Made by a program: the position numbers and the translations under genes. The notes below the pieces were generated by a model. It searched no databases, had not been told where the DNA came from, and saw nothing but the letters and a program-made list of their open reading frames with translations. Below are positions 58,801 to 64,000 of a stretch of 64,000 bases of DNA, piece after piece (position 1 is the stretch's first letter; the number at the start of each line of letters is the position of its first letter). This DNA comes from Tubulanus polymorphus (taxonomy: Eukaryota; Nemertea; Palaeonemertea; Tubulaniformes; Tubulanidae). The stretch is from positions 15,187,307 through 15,251,306 of the forward strand of contig NC_134031.1 of assembly GCF_964204645.1 (NCBI RefSeq), given 5' to 3'.

Positions 58801-61800
58801 AGGTTGATGAAGGGATGCTGGATGAACCCAGGAGGCTGAGGGATGTTACTGCATCAGCCTAGATAGCTGAAGGATACTTTATCAACCCGAGAGGCTGAGG
58901 GATACTCGAAAATCCCGGAAGGCTGGGGATGTTATGTCACTGTATCTACCCAAGAGGCTGGGGATGTTACTGTATCAGCCCGAGATGCAGAGGGATGCTG
59001 ATGAACACGGGATGCTGGGGATGTTACTGTATCAGCCCGAGATGCTGAGGGATGCTGATGAACCTGGGATGCTGGGGATGTTACTGTATCAGCCCGAGAT
59101 GCCGAGGGATTTTGATGAACCCGGGATGCTGGGGATGTTACTGTATCAGCCCGAGATGCTGAGGGATTCTGATGAACCCGGGATGCTGGGGATGTTACTG
59201 TATCAGCCCGAGATGCTGATGAACCCGGGATGCTGGGGATGTTACTGTATCAGCCCGAGATGCTGATGGATGCTGAATACAAGCATGCTAAGATATAGTA
59301 AAACTGAAATGTACCTGTGATAGTTGTAAACAACACAATGGTCTCTTCAGACGAGAGACATGACATAAAGAGGCACCGGTCCCAATATACGGTTTACACG
59401 GTGGAAAACCTTTTATAACACTGCAGTGTAGAAAATAATAAAATAGGCTATAGTCATTAAATTGTGTCATAACCACGGCTGATCGTGACTGAGGGGGTCC
59501 GGTCTGAGGGGGACCGAGGGGGGTCTGAGGGGGTAATGAAAAATAGTGCCCTGACATCGCAACAAGAGTGCGTCTCACCCGTTCACCCCCGCGGTTAATA
59601 ACAATATTCTAAAAATCATCCGGAATTTTAGCAAAATCGTGTAAAAAGCAACATGCGAAAAATAAAACACAACAAAAATTTCATCGATTACAGCCTTAAA
59701 ATTAAGAGAAAATGTCTCGGCAAAAATGACATTCTAGCAGAAGTTACATTCCGGCGGAAATAACATTTCAGCAAAAATATCATTCTGGCAGAATATTCCA
59801 TCGAAAATTCATTCCAGCAGAAATAACATTACAGTAGACAAAAAACTGATTATAAACATATTTGATGATTTGGAAATAATACAAAGCCTAAAATAGCATA
59901 AAAATAATGCAACAAAAATCTGATAAATTTTGAGACTGTAATTATTGGGGAGTTTGGGGGGTGTAGGGATGGTGGTTTGTAGGGGGTTGATTTACACTCT
60001 TGTTGCCCTGACAGTTTTACACTTAAACACAATATATACAGCCCTTACATGTTCATAAATCATTTTCAAAATACTGTTTTTCCGTAAAGACTAGGAGTAA
60101 AAAGGCATAAAGGATGTAAGGGGTATAAGGGGGCATATGGGGTTTAAGAGGCATAAGGGGTTTAAGGGGCATATGGGGTTTAAGAGGCATACGAGATTTA
60201 TGGGGCATTATTGGCTAAAGGGTATAAGGGGTTAATGAGGCATAAAGGAGGTTCAAGGGGCATAAGGGATTAAGGGGTTAAAATGGCATATGGGGTTTAA
60301 GAGTCAAAGGGGAAAATGGGCATAAGGGGTTTAAGGGGTATAAGGGGCACCTGGTTAGTTTACAGGCATGTATTATAAACATGTATGGTTCGTATATAGA
60401 TAAAAAGCTGTATATAATTGATACCTTCGCTAGTTGTAGACAGCATAAAGGTCGTTTAGTTTTAACAAGGTGACATAGATGTGTACTCTGTCCGATATAT
60501 GGTATTGTTGGTGGGAAGCCTTTTATATAACTAATTATAATGATAATAACAATAGAACATTATGATGTTACAAGGGCATGTAACCAATAGAAACCATTTA
60601 TATTATCATGACGTAACCAGTATAGGAGCTGAAAATGAATACGCAAATTTAAAAACAGTAATCTGTAAATAGTGGATTCAATCAAGAAACTAGTGAACTT
60701 CTGAAAACTCTTAACACCCGCTGCCTTCGGTGAGTTCAATACCTGCCGAGCAGTCAGTGAATTCTAAACTCTCTTAACACCTGCTGAGCAGTAGGTGAGT
60801 TCTAAACTCTCTCAAAACTTGCTGCTCTCAGTGAGTTCAACACCTACCGAGCAGTCAGTGAATTCTAAACTCTCTTAACACCTGCTGAGCAGTGAGTTCT
60901 AAACTCTCTCAAAACCTGCTGCTCTCAGTGAGTTCAACACCTACCGAGCAGTCAGTGAGTTCTAAACTCTTGTAACACCTGAACTTCTAAAAACTCTTAA
61001 CACCCGCTGCCCTCGGTGAGTTCAATACCTATCGAGCACTAAGTGAGTTCTAAACTCTTGTAACACCTGCCGAGCAGTCAGTGAGTTGTAAACTCTCTCA
61101 ACACCTGTGGCACCACACTCAGTGAGTTCTAAACACCTGTTGCAAACTCAGTGAGTTCTGAACACCTGTTGCAAACTCAGTGAGTTCTAAACACCTGTTG
61201 CAAAATCAGTGAGTTCTAAACACCTGTTGCAAACTCAGTGAGTTCTTAACACCTGTTGCAAACTCAGTGAGATCTAAACTCACTCGATACCTGCCGCACA
61301 CTGTCTGGGGTTCTAAACTCTCCTCAAATATCGTGCTTACAAGTTGAAATATATCTCAGTAAACCATGCAGCAGCAGCAGCAGCAGCAGCGGTAATACAT
61401 ACAAATCTCATGCATGATTGAAACTCAAACAATTGAATACTTACTCAAGAGGAGGGCTACAAATATACATCACCGAACAATCAGTGAGATTCACAATGAA
61501 TAATGAAGCTAATTTCAAGTTCTAAACTGAAGTTTCATAGAAAATACTTCAAAGTCTTCCGTCAACGTTTTCGGCTGCGATTCTTAGAAAAACGCGTTTC
61601 TAAGCTACGATCAATTAGTCGAGACTATAATTCATATCTAGGAATAACGAGTGAGTAAACGAGTGAGTAAATACTTACTCTTCGGGCGGCGACATCCATA
61701 CGTCGTCGTCGTCGTCCGATTTTTCCGGTTCGGACTCGGATTCGGTTTCGACGTTGATTTCGATTCCGTTCGATTCGATCACCGCGGGAACCGGCGCGAT

Positions 61801-63796
61801 GCTCGGTCGTTTGTTTAAACTCTGGATGCTCAGACCTTTCGGCAGTTCTAGTTTGTTACTCGAGCAACGATTAGGCGCTAGATTAGCTAATCCCGTTTCG
61901 CTGCTCGAACGCGTGTGCTGTAACTCTAAAGCTACCGTCCCTGAAAAAAAAGAAGAACAATATTAATATATTTCAGAACTCGCCAAAATCTAAAACCTTG
62001 CAGTTTTGTTTCTTAATTTTGATGTTGATTTCTTTTTTTGTGGAGATTTTTACAAACTTCTAGTCGAAAATGAATGCATTAAAAAAACCACCATGCACCA
62101 GATCTTATTGCAAGAACATTGAAAATGGCTGCCAGGCAGCCAGCAGGCAGGCTGAATGAAGCCAGGCAGGCTGAGTGAAGCCAGTCAGCCAGTGTAGGCT
62201 GAGTGAAGACAGTTGCGCAGGCCGAGTGAAGCCAATCAGTGATATCACATAGACTAATAGCAACAAGCCTTAATATTCATTAAACAAAAAAACAAATTAA
62301 TCATTTACAACTAATTGATTATTTCAGATTAATTTGAATAGCTTATAAATCTATAAATAAACAGATATTTCCCTGAACCTACAGTTGAAACATGCGTCTG
62401 GTTACATTCATTCATTTAGTGTCTGTTAGTGATTTTACTGTGTCGTGTTCTGTGTCGAGTACGTATGTCAATAATCAGTGCAGTGTTTCTGTTTTCAGTA
62501 GTTTCAAAACTTCCTTCCAGAAAAATGGCTCCCCCTATGACATCATCGCATTGAACCCAATACCGATAATTGATTTCTTCGAGTTTATAAAAAATTTGCC
62601 GATGATGTCATTGGGGGTATTCACGAGGGCGGCTGTGATTCTCTTGTTGTCGTGTTCGAACACATAAATTGAGACAAGTAAAAAGTGAAGAGGTACAAAG
62701 AGAGAAGAGAAGAGAGAGAGAGTTTGAGGGTGAGAAGACATCAATGTTTTTGTTTGACCTGTTGCTGAGAGATCGGGGCGTTTTAAGAAATCGTCATCGT
62801 GTTTGATAGCAACGGCGAGAGCTCCGTGTTTCCCTGCAATAATATACCAACTCTTAATGCTGTAATCATTCTAATAACCAGTTGGAATTGGTTTAATGAG
62901 TCTGGATTAGTTTAAATGCTGTAATCATTCTAATAACTGGTCGGAATTAGTTAAAATGCTGTTATCATTCTAATAATGAGTCTGAATTAGTTAAAATGCT
63001 GTAATCATTCTATAAATAAGTCTCAACTAGCTTAAAAGCTGTAATCATTCTAATTTGTCAGCCTGAGTTCCAGTGAACTAATGATGGCTGAAACCACATC
63101 AATGTGATTATTGATTAGTCTACTGTAACCCCGCCCCTCCCTTACCCCCACACTCCCCCTAACCCCCCTCTGAGATTAACAGCAGGAAATAAGAATGCTT
63201 TTGGTGATAGATGAGCGTGTTTTGTTTGACTTCCTTTCCCTATCACGGAGCCGCGCTCTTTTACCACAATAGAGCTCAGCTCCAAACCGGAGGTGTGTCC
63301 TCAGAAACGGATCGCGCTTTTAGCTAGCCGTGGAGTAGATACCAGAGAGTGGAGCTGCGTGCTCTGAACCGGACAAACCGCCTCTCAAGAACGGGAGCTC
63401 CGGTGTGCGGAGTAGAAAACTCTATTAATGAATAATCAGAGTCAATACGAGACTAATCAATCAGCTAATTGGGTGCTGACTGATAGCGGGGGTCATCTCA
63501 ACAACAACGACACCGATAGGGGGGTCGCCTCGGCGTGTACCTATCACCTCACATCGACTATACCGAATTCATCCTCCACATCGTTCAAAATCCACCAGAA
63601 TTAAATACAAGAGATAGACAATGATTAAATAATCGATAATCATGATCGCGATCATTCTCACCACCATCTTCCTTATCAGTATCATCATCATCATCGCCAC
63701 CGTCGTCGTGGCGACGATTTCTAGGTAACATTGTTGGCGTCCACGGAGCTTGCGGATTCCAAAGCGGATCGCAATAACTCCAAACCGGATCAATGC
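50067..63796 (-). CDS. KCNT1: Sodium-activated potassium channel (KCNT/Slo2), C-terminal half, partial
   Basis: Large cytosolic part (RCK1 end, linker, RCK2) of a Slo2 channel. Na+ opens these channels, which set neuronal excitability. Exons, 5' to 3': 63662-63796, 62759-62833, 61679-61940, 60425-60519 or 59315-59409, 57770-57942, 57601-57672, 56850-56984, 56651-56762, 55163-55264, 54978-55061, 54562-54696, 54088-54126, 53357-53404, 51573-51693, 51401-51485, 50067-50259 (TAA). Hallmarks are [110 protein letters not shown] and PIGIYR. The tail ends in an Arg-rich stretch. Between 61679 and 60519 the phases do not join (2 against 1), so one small exon is missing from my model. The membrane domain is right of the window. 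KCNT1 and KCNT2 cannot be told apart for an invertebrate. Confidence 0.95.
51785..52130 (-). repeat. Minisatellite in KCNT intron
   Basis: About 14 copies of ACTCGAGTATGGCGAGTTGG plus GT, some with TATAA inserted. ACTCGAGT in many units is a palindrome. It starts about 90 bases upstream of the acceptor of the 51573-51693 exon. Confidence 0.9.
52831..52890 (+). repeat. (CAG)20 microsatellite
   Basis: An uninterrupted CAG run of 60 bases in a KCNT intron (CTG on the sense strand). No exon overlaps it, so the poly-Ser or poly-Gln frames are not coding. Confidence 0.95.
53357..53404 (-). CDS. KCNT small exon, 48 nt, possible cassette
   Basis: A phase-0, 48-nt exon encoding [16 protein letters not shown], with ATACAG acceptor and CAG/GTAGAA donor. 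It is very basic with repeated FRRS, which could be phosphorylated. It precedes the exon [11 protein letters not shown].... Vertebrate KCNT has basic, RRKS-containing sequence in the equivalent linker. Skipping keeps frame. Confidence 0.6.
54088..54126 (-). CDS. KCNT small exon, 39 nt, possible cassette
   Basis: A phase-0, 39-nt exon encoding [13 protein letters not shown] between good AG and GTAAGT sites. It lies in the linker region after PIGIYR. RRQS fits a PKA-type phosphorylation motif. Skipping would keep frame. Its assignment rests on splice sites and phase, not on sequence match. Confidence 0.6.
55560..56000 (-). repeat. Minisatellite in KCNT intron
   Basis: About 18 copies of a 25-nt unit, TGATACACAATACACGTGTA plus TAGTA. 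ACACGTGT is palindromic. It lies between exons 56651-56762 and 55163-55264; long open frames across it are repeat artefacts. Confidence 0.92.
56385..56640 (-). repeat. Short-unit minisatellite in KCNT intron
   Basis: Repeats of AGGAATGTAGTAGAA and close variants end about 10 bases from the donor of exon 56651-56762. Confidence 0.9.
56930..57490 (-). repeat. Duplicated acceptor and start of a KCNT exon
   Basis: About 105 bases around the acceptor of exon 56850-56984 (56951-57045) recur with few changes at 57394-57490, upstream in the same intron. The copy keeps CTAG followed by TTCGGATGATTTGTTACGAA, against TTTGGATGATTTGTTACGAG in the true exon. Short repeats of the GTCTCATTGGTCCCA type lie between the two copies. 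Confidence 0.9.
58081..58248. mobile_element. TA-flanked MITE (TACAGTCAACTCCCGATATA)
   Basis: The left end TACAGTCAACTCCCGATATA and right end CATATCGGGGGCTGACTGTA are inverted. A diverged relative is at 5660-5845 in the TTC16-like gene. Confidence 0.7.
58590..59280 (+). repeat. Minisatellite with a MITE inserted
   Basis: A 57-nt unit with GAGATGCTGAGGGATGCTGA and CCGGGATGCTGGGGATGTTA is tandem from about 58930. Looser copies extend left to 58590, interrupted by the foldback element at 58667-58799. Confidence 0.85.
58667..58799. mobile_element. Foldback MITE (GGGGCCGGTTGCTCAAAAG)
   Basis: Ends CTGGGGCCGGTTGCTCAAAA and TTTTGAGCAACCGGCCCCAG are perfect inverted repeats of about 20 bases. It sits inside the 58590-59280 array. 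It is non-coding. Confidence 0.8.
59315..59409 (-). CDS. KCNT alternative exon B (95 nt)
   Basis: Encodes [19 protein letters not shown] and then [12 protein letters not shown]. It has an AG acceptor at 59410-59411, a GTAC donor, and phases 1 in / 0 out. It is equal in length and phase to exon A at 60425-60519 and clearly similar in protein, so only one of the two is expected in a transcript. It matches the vertebrate KCNT segment before the CKH motif. Confidence 0.85.
60090..60350 (+). repeat. Purine-rich tandem repeat between the two KCNT alternative exons
   Basis: A degenerate unit of GGGGTTTAAGGGGCATAAG, about 14 copies, lies 75 bases downstream (sense) of exon A. Position suggests possible influence on exon choice, but no evidence is available from sequence alone. 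Confidence 0.85.
60425..60519 (-). CDS. KCNT alternative exon A (95 nt)
   Basis: Encodes [19 protein letters not shown] and then [12 protein letters not shown]. It has an AAAAG acceptor, a GTATC donor, and the same phases and length as exon B. The pair shares FPP, PYIG, LCH and KRPLCCLQL, with the differences in the middle. The intervening 1015 bases hold only repeats. Confidence 0.85.
60690..61330 (+). repeat. Minisatellite upstream of KCNT alternative exon A
   Basis: Units of CAGTGAGTTCTAAACACCTG and TTGCAAACT, about 18 copies with variable inserts. It lies in the gap where a small KCNT exon is expected but was not found. Confidence 0.9.
62860..63060 (+). repeat. Tandem repeat in KCNT intron
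   Basis: Four copies of a 50-nt unit with AAATGCTGTAATCATTCTAA and GTCTGAATTAGTT. It begins about 25 bases upstream of the acceptor of exon 62759-62833. Confidence 0.85.
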
Positions 63797-64000
63797 CTGC
63801 AAATATTCAACCGTAACACGCTCTAAATACATCACGCGCGCGCGGGTAACTGTTTAGTAATTAATATAAAGATGCAGCGATCAGTAAGATGAGTGCGTTA
63901 ACGAGTTGAGGAGCGGTGACAGTCGTCGTCGTCGTCGTCAGTACGTGTGTCAGGTCGTTAGTTACTCAATAATAAACAACCGCGTAACCATGGATACCTG

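Noticed and set aside
58934-59266. Open frame of [12 protein letters not shown] repeats
   Set aside because: Translation of the 57-nt minisatellite antisense to KCNT.
61445-61456. 12-nt KCNT exon with strong splice sites
   Set aside because: Phase does not repair the 2-to-1 mismatch, and the segment may be a diverged copy of the preceding exon end.

Overview
This is intron-rich animal nuclear DNA, most likely from a lophotrochozoan invertebrate; a mollusc is my best guess. The proteins read like close orthologues of vertebrate genes. Introns have conserved GT-AG borders, and the non-coding DNA is packed with minisatellites and short terminal-inverted-repeat transposons (MITEs). No bacterial features are present.

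Layout, left to right. (1) 231-508, minus: first coding exon of a LEKR1-like coiled-coil gene that runs off the left edge. (2) 1076-9538, plus: complete TTC16-like tetratricopeptide gene, 11 coding exons, 924 aa, head-to-head with LEKR1. (3) 11713-22116, plus: complete class IA PI3-kinase catalytic subunit (PIK3CA type), 17 coding exons, 1045 aa. (4) 23465-25563, plus: four-exon, 344-aa disordered protein with a YAP-type TEAD-binding omega-loop motif and a separate LxxLF helix. (5) 30086-39928, minus: complete STXBP1/Munc18-1/Rop, 15 coding exons, 593 aa. (6) 40-50 kb: transposon-rich DNA with a broken protein-primed DNA polymerase relic, hairpins and MITEs. (7) 50067-63796, minus: 3' half of a sodium-activated potassium channel (KCNT/Slo2), with a pair of similar 95-nt exons that look mutually exclusive and two small basic exons. 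The channel pore lies beyond the right edge. I spliced all exon chains by hand and checked reading phase; every chain closes in frame except one missing small exon in KCNT.

The genes do not form a pathway. STXBP1 and KCNT both act in neurons (vesicle fusion and excitability). PIK3CA and the TEAD-motif gene both relate to growth control. TTC16 and LEKR1 may share a divergent promoter.

Two results deserve follow-up. First, the gene at 23465-25563 may encode a TEAD partner that is not YAP, with the two TEAD-contact elements in reverse order. Second, at eight splice junctions in PIK3CA, STXBP1 and KCNT the neighbouring intron carries tandem or nearby copies that include the splice site, usually with bases of the exon edge. 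This produces arrays of decoy splice sites and, at one STXBP1 donor, an alternative in-frame 15-residue extension.
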